A stretch of DNA of 64,000 nucleotides from Pectinophora gossypiella (GCF_024362695.1 NC_065421.1:2728001-2792000); one strand, 5' to 3'; counted from the stretch's first letter, positions 42,370 to 53,236 are shown. Notes: generated by a model not told the origin, from the sequence alone. Numbers and translations: made by a program.

Positions 42370-43623
42370 CTATTTTGACTTTTTTGATGTCGTAGCCACC
42401 TGAAAATCCTGGTTATCGTCAGCTGAAGGCTGCGACTGCTCACCCTGCTCGTAAGTTACTTCGGATTGTTCTTCATATACAAAGTTCGTATTATCGTACT
42501 CATAACCGTTATGCGAATCATAAGCCGTGTAATAAGATCCCTGCTCGTAATACTCCGGCTGATAGTAGGTTGCGTAATCGTCATATGGCATACACTCGTT
42601 TACGTTTACATCGTTAGGATATATGGCGTGAAGATTAACGTCGCGGGTCTTAAAATAATTTGATGGAGGCGGATTGCCGTGTTTTGACCAATCGTGTGTG
42701 GTCGGGGGTAATACACGGGGTTGGAAGTGACTGACGCCACTCATGGGCTTCGGGCCACTGTAAGGTCTTGGGGGCAGTTTGAATACATTACTACGCGGGT
42801 TATAATTTGGCGGGGGTGCACTAAACATTTGCTGGGTGCGGGTCGGCATACGCGGTTGATTCAAGTATGGATTAAATTGCAGTTTTGGTGGGTTAAAAGC
42901 GAAGTAAGCGGGTTGATGTTGCATGACAGGAGGTTTCATGGGGTTATTAAAATTGAATGGTTTGGGTATGTATGCATTGGGCATTGGCATATTTACAGGA
43001 GGTTTGTAACTGTGTGAATTAAAATTTTGTTTCGGAAACCCTTCGCTCTTTTGTTTAAGATACAGGGCGTTTAATTCTTCCTGTACATATTCCAGTGCCT
43101 GTTCTATAGTACTAGGACGCATGCACCTTATACGAGACCCTAGCGGATCATTTAAGCCGCGCACGTATGCCTGCATTGTTAATTTCCTGTACAAGTCGCG
43201 TTTAGCTTCGATTGTGGTGGGAACGGTTTCGTGTAAGGTGACATAAGTCATGATAGTCGAGAAAAGCGTTTGACACTTAGCATAAAATTCTTGCGGGGTG
43301 AGATTCCCTTGTGTCTGGAGTGCGAGGTCGTTATAGAGGGCGGTCTCATCCCTCTGGTCAGTAAAATTATTTATAAGGACATTCTTAATCCCATACCAGT
43401 TGTCTGGAATGCCATTTGAATTAATTGTCCTGGCTGCTGGACCGGTGATTTTGTTTAAGATGCCATTCAACAAACATAGGTTACTTAAATGATTACCTGG
43501 AATTATGTAAGTTTCCACTAACTCATCACAGAGCCTAACGAACCTCGTCAACACGTTAGGGTTCCCGTCAAAATCGGGTACCAGGCGGAGGGCCTTATAT
43601 ATGACATCAGGATCAGCTGCCAT
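42370..43623 (-). CDS. gag: gag: capsid polyprotein
   Basis: I place the start at the first in-frame ATG (43623), giving 417 residues. The frame is open 29 codons further upstream to 43710 and beyond, but without an ATG. The N-terminal two-thirds is a helical capsid-like region (ALRLVPDFDGNPNVLTRFVR near the start, AKCQTLFSTIMTYVT in the middle), similar in style to errantivirus Gag. The C-terminal third is rich in P, N, Y and Q. No CCHC zinc knuckle is present, as is common in errantiviruses. The stop TAG (42372-42370) lies 7 nt after the frameshift heptamer. Assembles the particle; confidence in the family is high, and in the exact start moderate. Confidence 0.85.
   Translation of the reverse strand: MAADPDVIYKALRLVPDFDGNPNVLTRFVRLCDELVETYIIPGNHLSNLCLLNGILNKITGPAARTINSNGIPDNWYGIKNVLINNFTDQRDETALYNDLALQTQGNLTPQEFYAKCQTLFSTIMTYVTLHETVPTTIEAKRDLYRKLTMQAYVRGLNDPLGSRIRCMRPSTIEQALEYVQEELNALYLKQKSEGFPKQNFNSHSYKPPVNMPMPNAYIPKPFNFNNPMKPPVMQHQPAYFAFNPPKLQFNPYLNQPRMPTRTQQMFSAPPPNYNPRSNVFKLPPRPYSGPKPMSGVSHFQPRVLPPTTHDWSKHGNPPPSNYFKTRDVNLHAIYPNDVNVNECMPYDDYATYYQPEYYEQGSYYTAYDSHNGYEYDNTNFVYEEQSEVTYEQGEQSQPSADDNQDFQVATTSKKSK
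42379..42385 (-). promoter_or_regulatory. Gag-pol -1 frameshift heptamer
   Basis: A AAA AAG in the gag frame, 7 nt before the gag stop. Slipping back one base enters the pol frame, which is open there. A 9-bp A/T stem (42306-42314 with 42321-42329) lies about 50 nt downstream, farther than usual for a stimulator. Confidence 0.75.
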
Positions 43624-43814
43624 AATGTCCTCTATACTATCTGGACTACCAGATTCAAAATCTATATTTCTAAACCTATCAATTTGCGAGACCCTAGACT
43701 GCCTATTCACAGTCCGAGGGGTTCTACTGCTAGGGTGGAAAATTTTGAATTTTCCTTAGATACTAAAGGGCAAAAGGGAATAGCAACACTATGAAGAAAA
43801 TTAGCGGTGCACTT

Positions 43815-43824
43815 ACTTGAACAT
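43815..43824 (-). promoter_or_regulatory. Leader ATG and splice donor for env mRNA
   Basis: On the minus strand an ATG (43824-43822) is followed five bases later by a consensus donor GTAAGT (43816-43811). Read straight through, the frame stops within four codons. The phase left at the donor matches the acceptor at 38823-38822 in env. Confidence 0.65.
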
Positions 43825-43972
43825 TTCTCTCGGTTTCTCTGAGCGGCTATCGATGTCTGGATAACTCCGGCGTGGACCTCGTGGGTGTAGAATCTCGGTG
43901 AAGACTTGATAGTCAATTAGCGACGACGACGGTTTCGATGTGAGAAAAAGTCTTTCGCGCACTAACCCGAGT

Positions 43973-43990
43973 ATCCTACCGACTGCGCCA
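43973..43990 (-). promoter_or_regulatory. Primer binding site, tRNA-Ser
   Basis: The plus strand reads ATCCTACCGACTGCGCCA, equal to the 3' end of an insect tRNA-Ser with CCA, so the element strand can pair with that tRNA. It overlaps the LTR end by one base. Confidence 0.88.
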
Positions 43991-44293
43991 ATTACGTAGG
44001 CTGTAGCCGGAGGACTCAAAAAAAACCGAAAAGATTTCTAAACTATTTAATTAAATTTAAATGTATTACAAAGTAATTAATTATTAACTTATAACTAAAG
44101 CCTATTGACTCGACCGATGTGAGTATCGAAGTGAAGCGCCGGGGTCGTCACGTAGGCCAGCAGGCACGAGGCACGAGGCGCAGCATCAGCAGTTTACTTC
44201 ATATTGCGAAATTATATAGCATAGGCAAAATAATGGTGCCGTGTGCAGTGTCGTCATATGTCAGCGATCCCCTTTAGGTACTGTCGCGTAACA
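43990..44293 (-). repeat. 5' LTR
   Basis: 304 bp, same length as the 3' LTR, one substitution (44269). Drives transcription toward gag on the minus strand. Confidence 0.95.
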
Positions 44294-44297
44294 TGTG

Positions 44298-45332
44298 TGT
44301 TCTATAAAGTGTTTGTTTATTGTTATGTTACAAAAATATCGCTCGTACGTTGACGAGAAAGTCGTTTGTAATTACTTAATAAAGTAAAATATTATATAAT
44401 TTAAATAAATAAAATATAATTTATTATTTTATTTTAAAATTAAAAACAGAATATGTCTGCTTTTAGTGCAATCCCATATTAAACATTTTTGACGATTTTT
44501 ATTTGATTTATTTTGAAATAATCTTAGATTTCACTCATGATTCTAGCTTCATAGCATACATCAACTAAGTAACTAAGTATGAACTTTTATACATAAATAG
44601 TTTCTGTTTTAGTACAGGCAAATATAAAGATTGAACAGTTATACGAATTTCCAATATGATTAATACTAATAATTATAAATGTATTTAGAGAATCCAGATT
44701 TCCACATTAAAATACACAAAAAAAAGTTAGAACGTAAAAATGATAGCGAGCTACTCCACAGAATCAGATCCTCATGACTAATTACTTCATAGCCTTCATA
44801 GATCGCGGCATCTGTCACTAAGTCACAATTCAGAATGTGCCTCTTCGCCCCAATCCCCGCTTTAAGCGATTAAATTTGGGAACTAACGATTCTAAAGTTT
44901 AAACGAGCGAGCTGTAAACCTAACGTTATTTCCCCTGAGTTGGGTTTGAAGTCACACTACGGGCGAGTAGCGGATGTATTATTTATTTATTTAGGTACAC
45001 ATACAGCAATACATAATATGAAACTTACAGACTGCATTATAAATAGAAAGACTTGGTATATATGCTTGCCAATTACATGCGTACACAGCATTCACCGTAA
45101 ATGAAAACAAACAAACTATATTAATACTAAACTATATAAATTATAAACTATAAATGTATATTGACACATTTTTTATGAACAATTTAAACAAAATATAAAT
45201 GTAAGTATTGTAACACACAATCGGAATCTTCATAATTATTTCCTCTTTGTTAGAACCACAAACGTTAGAGCATCGTGGAGGATAGTGTCCGTCAGATTGG
45301 CCGGTCACTCGTATTCTATCGGTGTATTTTAA
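44298..45332. other. No recognisable feature
   Basis: AT-rich right flank of the provirus. No gene or matched repeat. Confidence 0.5.
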
Positions 45333-45393
45333 GTTCTTCTTCTATCGTGTGGGTTATAAGGTGGAGTACCAACCTCATCAACCCTGGTGTCAC
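45333..45393 (-). repeat. SINE-D tail fragment
   Basis: TTCTTCTATCGTGTGGGTTA and CCAACCTCATCAACCCTGGT. Confidence 0.75.
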
Positions 45394-46233
45394 AAATTCT
45401 TCCTTATATTTATGGCACATGGAGACACCTTCTACGCTTGATCTTATATAACGAAACGCTATATACCACTATATATAGTATTTTTGGGTTTCCTGTTTGT
45501 GCAAGAAAGTATTTATCTTTATATTTATGTTGTACCAGTGAATCATCCATAATCTATAATCCCACAGGATAGGCGGAGGTATATAAGTATATACCCACAC
45601 CCATTTGGGACTTGGGATTTCAACATATCGAGGGCGAGTTTACTGCCTTAAACCAATCAAAACCAATCCTAATCAAAACTAAACCAATCCTGGAAACCAT
45701 GTGGCATCAATTATCCTTGAATTACATGAATTCAAACTTATTACTTACTTTTTTCTGCTTGCTCGCTGATTAATTTAAGTATGAAGCACTCGCTTTCAGT
45801 GGGACCTGAACGTAACCGTGCTGATATGTTATGGCATTATAAAATGTTACGAGTTACAGCTAAGTTTTATTCATGGACTTTGTAAAGTAAAGACTGAATA
45901 ATGGATCAGAAAGCTGTTCGCATTTAAGCATAATTATGGGGTTTATCAAGTACTTGCGGGTTGAAATAGGTACTAGGTACCTAGCCTATTCAAAGTAAAT
46001 ATGGCTAATGATATATTATCGGTTCAGCACGCGTGTATAACATGATTGATGAATATAAATGTGGAGGAAGCAAGTGAGGTATGTCAGGACTGAAGCAAAA
46101 GGAATTCCATTGTGTCTGCTTACCCCGTTGGGATATAGGCATGATTTTTATGTATTTATTTGTATGTGTGTTAATTTGGGAAAGACATAATTAGTTGCCT
46201 TATTCAAGTTATCGATGTACAAACTGCTTCTCC
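45394..46233. other. No recognisable feature
   Basis: No gene supported. Confidence 0.45.
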
Positions 46234-46310
46234 CTAGCGTTTCGCGGGGTCCGCTTACCTAACCTGAATATTTGACAGATCCGGTCTTTTAGAGCGAGGG
46301 TTCATTCTGT
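46234..46310 (-). repeat. SINE-C tail fragment
   Basis: CTAGCGTTTCGCGGGGTCCG and CTTACCTAACCTGAA are the reverse of the SINE-C 3' end seen at 11500-11535. Confidence 0.65.
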
Positions 46311-46917
46311 GTAAAAAAATCTAAAATAAGTTTTTGTTTTTATTTAACTTACAGTTTTGTTGATTTTGAATGGTTTGTTGAATGTTCCGTCATCTTAAAA
46401 GTCTGGGAACCCCTGAAGGCATTTTAAGTTTTTTCTTTACCTCACTCAAACAGAAACAGTTCGAGTTTATCGATATATTTTTATATTCCAGCACACAATG
46501 CACTCTCATCACTAAAAATACAAAGAAATGTCACATGCGCGGAATAAATTGTCCAGAAACACTTGTAATTTTGCATATCATAACATCTGACATCTACGAA
46601 CATTTAGACAAACTGTTTCTACTGAAAATTAAATAATAAAATGTTTTTACTACGTGTGCTAACACAGATGTTTTAAACTTGCATCTATGAGGAGTATGTA
46701 GATTTGTTGCCCGACTACGGGGAAGTAAAAAGTAGGGTATATTTTAGAATAGGGGTCGTCCATTAATCATGTGATTTTTTTTAGCATTTTTAGCCCCCGG
46801 GATCGTGAACAACATTTTAGAAAGGACAACGCTTCTGTCGGTTTCTACGACATGCCGGGAATGATAATAGTTGACCTCTGTTTTTGCCACACATAATCCA
46901 GCTTTCTTATTGTCGTG
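46311..46917. other. No recognisable feature
   Basis: The frames at 46382-46636 and 46744-46938 have no domains. GGGGTCGTCCATTAATCATG near 46752 resembles sequence seen in repeated elements of other genomes, but no second copy is here. Confidence 0.4.
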
Positions 46918-47165
46918 GTTATCGTAGATTTGCCGCAAATGGCATTAACTACTTGGCCGGACAAATCGGGAGCGCTGAAGGCTCTCACTCGAAACGAAAT
47001 TTAAAACACCAGGCCTGACGGACCCCAGTTGCGCACCTTGGCTCAGGGCATCGGCTAAGAGGATAATATTTTAATGAATTAATCGACCCTAGTGGCCGAT
47101 AGCGATAAGCGCTGAATGAAGAAAGTCGTCGACCACGCCGTCGGGGTCCTGTCGACTTATTCCAG
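46918..47165 (-). mobile_element. LINE-J 3' end
   Basis: Reverse copy from GATTTGCCGCAAATGGCATT to CGTCGACCACGCCGTCGGGG. The frame at 46985-47182 is its degraded coding end. Confidence 0.85.
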
Positions 47166-47446
47166 GCAAGCATGCGTAACACAGTGCAGTTTTTTGAAAC
47201 TATTTTGTTGCAATCTCAAAGTTAACTGGATATGCCTTCTAGTTAGCGGTCAGCAAAGTGAATCAAGTTAGACGGTCGATTCAGTTAGCTGGTGAAGTTA
47301 GAATCCTCCAGTCTCTGTGCCAATTAAATAAGTTAACTTAACCGACCACTGTCTGTTATGGTTACAACTGGAACTTGGCCCAACTTGAGTTTTAACTTGA
47401 TAAATTATTGATTTGAGTTTCATTTGTGTTAATTGTTTTATTTATT

Positions 47447-47771
47447 CTTCTTCTATCGTGTGGGTTGTGAGGTGGATTACCAGCCTTATCAACCCTGGTG
47501 TCACGGTTACTATTGAGCCGCCAAAAGCCCCTGACATGGCTCATGTAACGACTACGTACTTACATCAGTAAGTAGTAACCGCGACCAACGGCTTAACGTG
47601 CCTTCCGAAACACGGATCGTCTTACTTTCGGACAATCAGGTGATCAGCCTGTAATGTCCTAACTAAACTAGCGATCACAAAGTGATTTTTTGTGATATAC
47701 CCCCACCGGGATTCGAACCCAGGACCTCCGGATCGTGAGCCCAATGCTCAATCAGTGGACCACGGAGTCCG
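47447..47771 (-). repeat. SINE-D, full length
   Basis: TTATTTATT flanks it (47438-47446, 47772-47780). Tail, central domain and tRNA-like head (CCACCGGGATTCGAACCC in reverse) are all present. Confidence 0.88.
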
Positions 47772-47818
47772 TTATTTATTTTACTTATTCTTGATACCGG
47801 CGTGAGTGTAGGTACGTA

Positions 47819-47960
47819 CGGTCACGAGTACTAATATGTATACACTTTGAAACCATGTCACATTAACTTTTTTGACAAATTAAACCTTAAGTCTCATTAA
47901 ATGTCAAATATGATAGTGCGACAGGGTTCTAAAGTGGGTACATGATATTGCTCATGAGTG
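47819..47960 (-). mobile_element. MITE-M copy
   Basis: 142 bp, TA at 47817-47818 and 47961-47962. Confidence 0.75.
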
Positions 47961-48204
47961 TACGAAACGATTGATGAATATGTGGAGGAAGGAAGTGAAG
48001 TATGTAAGGATCAAAACAAATGAAATTCCATAGTCGTGAATTTCAAATTCAAATTTCGAAATTCCAAACGTTATGTATACGTATGAGAATGTTATGTAAG
48101 TATGTTGTTACTGTGTTCTGCTGCTAAGGTTGGTTAGATCGGTCAATGAACTCACCGCGTGCTTTTCATCCCAGTCAAGTAGCCAAATATTTCCATAAGT
48201 TCAC

Positions 48205-48310
48205 GACTATATCCGAATTGGGGTAGTCAGAGGTATATCCATGTTAAGATGAACTAAAGTATTCACACCTCACAGAGCTTTCTGTTAGACCACCGTATAA
48301 GTTATTTGAC
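48205..48310. repeat. Repeat E copy
   Basis: ATATCCGAATTGGGGTAGTC, AGAGGTATATCC, GAGCTTTCTGTTAGACCACC. Confidence 0.65.
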
Positions 48311-48716
48311 TGACCACGACTAGATTGTCTGCTTGTTTATTGTCTTCAAAATTATAGTGGCTGCTCACTCCGATAGGGATATAGGCGCGATTTATGTATA
48401 TGTATACTATAAGTATTCTTCAAACCCACTTCATCAACCTTTGCAAATATTGAGTACGCTATGACGTAAATATTATGCGGGTACCTACTCCCGACCGTAA
48501 CCATAAACCGTAACGTAAACGCGACGTAAACCAAAATAAAGCTCATTGACTTACGTTCACGTTTACGTTATATGGTCCTTGAAGTGGCTTGAAGGCATTT
48601 TGTTTCGGAGGCAGAAAGCAATCAAGTTGATTTTATGGTGTTTTCAAACACTGTAAATAAGTTTCGCGTAACAGTTAAACTCTGGCTTGCAGATAGATGA
48701 AGAATATTATTTTACC

Positions 48717-49030
48717 GCGTAAACCTGCCTCTCACTTTGAGGTCGCAGGTTCAAAGCCAGCACAGCCCTAAACCAATGATTGTCTGTTTTCGAATTCATG
48801 TTTGGATCATAAATTATTATCACGTGCTCAGCGGTGAAGGAAACATCTTGAGGAAACCCACATTTCCGAGAAATGCATTTTCGGAGGTATGTGACCTAAC
48901 CTGTATTAGGCTGGTTTTCCCTTCGCGGGTTGGAAGGTCAGACAGGCAGTATCTTTTATAAAATACCGGACCTCTTCAGGTTATGTAAACGGACCCTGTA
49001 AAAAACGGGATAATGCTAGGGAGATTATGA
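48717..49030 (+). repeat. SINE-C, long copy
   Basis: AACCTGCCTCTCACTTTGAG, GAATTCATGTTTGGATCATA, TATGTGACCTAACCTGTATT, GGACCCTGTAAAAAACGGGA. Matches 11207-11535. Confidence 0.8.
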
Positions 49031-49541
49031 TTTGTCGTTGTTTTTAAATTAATCTGTTTGTATGCTAAATGTAGCATTTGGTGATACTCAATGAATTGAA
49101 ACAGCTGTTACAATACCTTAATGTACCATTGCACAAAAATAAAATTTAATTTCAATTTCTTTTCATTTTATTGAATTGTTTAATCTGAATCTTACTATTG
49201 AGCGTTGTCATTGTGCGTGAAGTGCCTTCGCTTCTACTGGGTAAGTAAGCTTTTTCCACTTACTAGTTTTCACCGAAACCTAAACTTTGAAAAAATAACC
49301 TACTAAAGACGAGGAAAAAATAGTCTTTACTTAATCCCTTATTTTTCCGTTCGAACTTAAAAAGTGGGGGGACGTTTATGAATGAATGGATTGACTCTCA
49401 ACATAAGGGGTTCCTTTTTTTTTGTATGGAACCTTATTAGGTAGTCAACACTGAAAAATGAAAAACCCTTTCGAATGCCAGTAAATAACTATTCTAGAAA
49501 AAAAGTCAAGATTTATACCAATAGGTAAGTAACATACTTAA
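49031..49541. other. No recognisable feature
   Basis: AT-rich spacer. Confidence 0.4.
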
Positions 49542-49880
49542 ATGACTCTGAGACTGTTAAAGTCAAAAACAGAATTTCACAGCAACCCCTATAAAAACAA
49601 AATGGCTGCCGGCATAAAAAGGTCCTTTCACACTAGCACTATCAACGCGCTATCACGAACTAAAAATCGCGTGACCTATTTGGATTCGAATGGAATTCTA
49701 AAATTCAAAATGCAACCGTTGAGCGGAAATGAATCCGCCCGCGGCGTCTGTCGTGATACGGATCTGATGGAGCTCGCGTCCGACTTCCGGCCGGTTCGCG
49801 CCTTTATGGCTTCCAATTTCAAATCGGAGAGCTGTTCGATTTTTAAATCAGCCGCTGACTTGGTTTGGGACTACTTTTAA
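49542..49880 (+). CDS. Hypothetical ORF, 112 codons
   Basis: Open frame in a local GC-rich island (49720-49870) with an ATG start and TAA stop. I recognise no domain, signal peptide or membrane segment. AAAATGGCTGCCGG near 49600 gives an alternative internal start (residue 21), MAAGIKRSFHTS, which is mildly mitochondrial-presequence-like. No splice sites, polyadenylation signal or second copy were found. It could be a small gene, an exon, or a chance frame; base composition is the only feature that separates it from its surroundings. Confidence 0.22.
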   Translation: MTLRLLKSKTEFHSNPYKNKMAAGIKRSFHTSTINALSRTKNRVTYLDSNGILKFKMQPLSGNESARGVCRDTDLMELASDFRPVRAFMASNFKSESCSIFKSAADLVWDYF

Positions 49881-50004
49881 AGTTGAACGACTGGTGATAG
49901 CTTTTTTGTGTTTTCTATTAAGTAAATACTTATTAGGTACATTCCGCAATTATTATTACCTATATCATTATTAAACCTACAGTTTTACAGCAGTTTTTTT
50001 TTTA

Positions 50005-50150
50005 TACAGGGTGTTAGTGACATCGTACTGTATACTAAAGGGGATGATTCAGCTCATATCTAGTGAAATTTTCCGTTCATATTTTTGCGACACAAAATTT
50101 CACTCAGCATTATTTCGTATACGATACGTTGTCACTCACACATTTTATAA
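50005..50150. mobile_element. MITE-F copy, partly deleted
   Basis: ATACAGGGTGTTAGTGACAT and CATATTTTTGCGACACAAAA match 17262-17488; arms are eroded. A further decayed piece is at 50320-50440. Confidence 0.6.
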
Positions 50151-50451
50151 TTATTATGTAAGTAGTATTTATTTTCACACGCTTGTATTTCCCATCGGAG
50201 TAGAAAGTACCATCTCACAGTAAGTTTTAACATTGCAAAGCAGGGGCTCTAGACAAGTTGCAAACTACATATTATGATGTGAGGACCACACAGCATTGAC
50301 TACATTGTGATGAAAATATTGAGGCATGATGATAAGGGAGGAATTTTTCGCCGTAAAGGTGTGGAACTGGAAATAATTAACAAAAAAAAACGTCAATTTT
50401 CATAAATTTTCCAACAGTAAATTCCATTTGATATCAACCCAGGAGCGAACG

Positions 50452-50815
50452 AGGAGCTCGGTGGCGCAGCGATAAACGCGCTCGGTCTGCGATTGTTGAA
50501 GTTAAGCAACTTTCGCAAAGGCCGGTCAAAGCATGGGTGAATATGATCCGTGCTTCGGAAGACACGTAAAGCCGTTGGTTCGGTTACTACTTACTGATGT
50601 AAGGACGTAGTCATTACTTACATACCTAAAATAATAATAATAATAGTATAAGTAGGTAGTATTATACAATTCAACGGTTTAAAAAAATTCTACGGTTTCG
50701 AATACTTGCGGTATTCGTTACATGAGCCTTAAATGGCCTTTGGCGGCTCAATAGTAACCCTGACACCAGGGTTGATGAGGTTGGTACTCCACCTCACAAC
50801 CCAAACGATAGAAGA
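50452..50815 (+). repeat. Chimeric SINE (SINE-A head, SINE-D body)
   Basis: 50452-50540 is the SINE-A head (GAGGAGCTCGGTGGCGCAGC). From the central domain on (GTGCTTCGGAAGACACG) it is SINE-D, ending CACCTCACAACCCAAACGAT. It carries the same internal module start as 13205 (ACTTACATACCTAAAATAAT). Confidence 0.8.
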
Positions 50816-51576
50816 CCATCATTCGCACCTCACCCTAGCAGATCGTTTCAAAACCTAATTCTCTCAAAGTACACTTAGCCTCGTAAATATAACAAGACGC
50901 TTCACACGTACCCACACGCACTGCCCATACATTTCTTTGTCGGACATCCATACGAGCTGGTCGGCAATAGATTTACCGATACGAATCTCTAACAGCGCGC
51001 GCTAAATCTCTTCGCGCCATTTATTTATGTCGTCAAGTGTACATTGGTTCGCGGGTTAAAGTTGTAATGCTAGTTGGTATCTTAGATGGCGAGATTGTGC
51101 AGTAAAGACGTTTGATAAGAAGATTGGTGACAAGAGCAAATCATTTTTACCCACAACGGAAAGCAGCAAGTATATGCGTTTAGGGTGAGAGATGTTTGTT
51201 TGTGTGTGGATATTCCTCGGTTATGTATTATGGTAAAATTATATCTATTACTGATTTCTCGAGATATCAAATCTTTTTAGGAAGTATTTTTAAGCCTATT
51301 ATAATATTTCGTTACGTAATAATTGGGTTAAGTCGGGGGGTTTGAGTTATTTTATTCTTTTTCGATGAGATTTTTACCGTCGTGGGTTTTTTTCAAAATT
51401 TTTAATTTTGCTTAATTGAATGGAGATTTTTTTCTTTTTATTTTTTATCCTAGCTGCTGGATAGATGGCGCTGAACTTGAGAGGTTACTGCATGGAACGG
51501 ATCTTTATATTATTTGTTATTTTCTTTTTGAAATCATAAAATGACATATATGTTTTTATAGTTCTATTCTCTTATC
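50816..51576. other. No recognisable feature
   Basis: No gene supported; the frame at 51082-51270 has no domain. Confidence 0.45.
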
Positions 51577-51730
51577 TCTTAGGTTGTGAGGTGAATGATC
51601 GACCTTGACAACTCTGGTGTCCCATGTCTAACACGGTCCCTGACAGTGGTATATAGTGCTAAACGTGCCCTCCGAAGCACTGATCTTGTTATTTTCAGAC
51701 AATTGGGTGAACAGTTCGTAATGTACCAGG
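51577..51730 (-). repeat. SINE-D, heavily decayed
   Basis: TTAGGTTGTGAGGTGAATGA, ACAACTCTGGTGTC, AAACGTGCCCTCCGAAGCAC and CAGACAATTGGGTGAACAG keep the family order with many deletions. Confidence 0.6.
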
Positions 51731-52009
51731 TAAATAAATTATTATGGATTATTAACCAGACTACATTAAGTTTGCAGTTAAAAAATTTCTGGTCAGGTTT
51801 TTTTCAGTGAAAATGTACAAAGGATTTAAAATCTAAAACACTGGCATAAAGAAATTATAACCCAGACAAAAATAATAAAAAGTTTGCCGTGTTAAGTGAA
51901 ACACGTCTGAGCTTATGAGAAATTAAATTAAGAACGTCTAGTAGAGACTCAGTTGAAGCCTGTGTTTAAATAAAGTAATTACTTAGGTACCTTCACGAAA
52001 ATAATTAAG

Positions 52010-52462
52010 TACACAATACTTTAGAACCATGTCGCATTGCCTTATTTGACTTTTTTTTTCGACGTGACTTATTGTACATTTGCCGCAGATGGCATGAACT
52101 ACTTGGCCGGACAAATGGGGAGCGCTGAAGGCTCTCACCCGGTACAACATTTAAGACAACAGGCCTGAGGGTGCCTGGGCGCGAACCTATCAGGGCGTCG
52201 TCTGAGAGGAAAAATATTTGAAAGAATTAATCGACCCTAGTGGGTAGATAGCGATAAGCGCTGATTGAGGGAAATCGTCGACGACGCCGGCGGGGTCGGT
52301 ATCGGGGTCCTGAAGTATTTGGTGTCGCGAGCTGATTGGCTGCCTCTATGGCGTGAGTAATCGGGTCATCGGGGGCGTTATTTGACATAATAATAAACAA
52401 ACTCTCATTATGTCAAAAATGTCAGATATGTGTTAATGCGACAGGGTTCTAAACTGTGTTAG
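52010..52462 (-). mobile_element. MITE-M copy split by LINE-J
   Basis: Left part has TTAGAACCATGTCGCATTGC; right part has AGATATGTGTTAATGCGACA and GGGTTCTAAACTG. Outer TA ends are not clear. Confidence 0.6.
52051..52377 (-). mobile_element. LINE-J insertion inside MITE-M
   Basis: Reverse copy starting with a T-run (poly-A of the element) and ending in the coding region near TCGGGTCATCGGGGGCG. Exact duplication TTATTTGAC at 52042-52050 and 52378-52386. Confidence 0.9.
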
Positions 52463-53236
52463 TACGATTAGAATGACAGCAGGTTGCGTAGTACCTATAT
52501 TAGAAATCAGTTAAGAACATAACCTTTTTTTTGCTCTTTTTTATTGTTTTTAATGTGAAGTTCTGCAAACCCCGATAGTGATTACGGCCATGCATTGTGT
52601 CTGTCATTTGTTTGATATCTACATTATTTATTCCCCAATACCCTTAACTGTTCACACAATTGAGTTTCGCTCCAGTCCGAAACAATTCGTGTTTTCATTG
52701 AGCATATTTTTCGATAATCAAATTACTGCAGTGCGGGCACGTCGGATAAATAAAAAAAAAAACATCGAAAGCAATACACAAACGGGTTTGTTACGTTTTT
52801 CGATGTAATTCAGTTTTCTATTTCATCTGTAAACATTGCGTTTTAATTCAATGAAGTCAAAAATGAACACGGTAAAATTCGATGAGGTTTAAAACATATT
52901 GCGGAGATATTACTAGGTACAAGCTTACATCGTACCACACAGGTATATTATTATGGAGAAGACGGCGCGCGCGCCTTTTTGTAGTACCAACAGCCCGCAC
53001 CAACCTTCTGTCAAAAGACTCATTCGTTCGGACCATGCGCACAGTAAATGAGATAGCCGAGAGAGTGGATTCGTTTTCGTGTTTCATTCACAAAAAAAAC
53101 TACGCGTGTAATCTGTTAAAGTTAATAAAAAATGAATATTGTACCTTACAGTAATAATTGTTATTAATTTTAAATATTTATAAATAAATTCCAATCTGTC
53201 GCATTAGGCTAGCCTGTAAAGACAGTCGTTGTGAGA
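52463..53236. other. No recognisable feature
   Basis: Overlapping frames on both strands near 52857-53154 have no domains. Confidence 0.4.

Larger units (their letters stand above)
36788..44297 (-). mobile_element. Endogenous errantivirus-like gypsy element, complete
   Basis: The provirus is 36792-44293, read on the minus strand, flanked by TGTG (36788-36791, 44294-44297). Order: 5' LTR, tRNA-Ser primer site, gag, pol, env, polypurine tract, 3' LTR. All three frames are open and the LTRs differ at one position of 304 (T at 37071, C at 44269). It should therefore be a young insertion and could be functional. Env plus tRNA-Ser priming suggests relatives of the ZAM/17.6/297 or lepidopteran TED-type elements. 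That placement is inferred from general knowledge. Confidence 0.92.
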
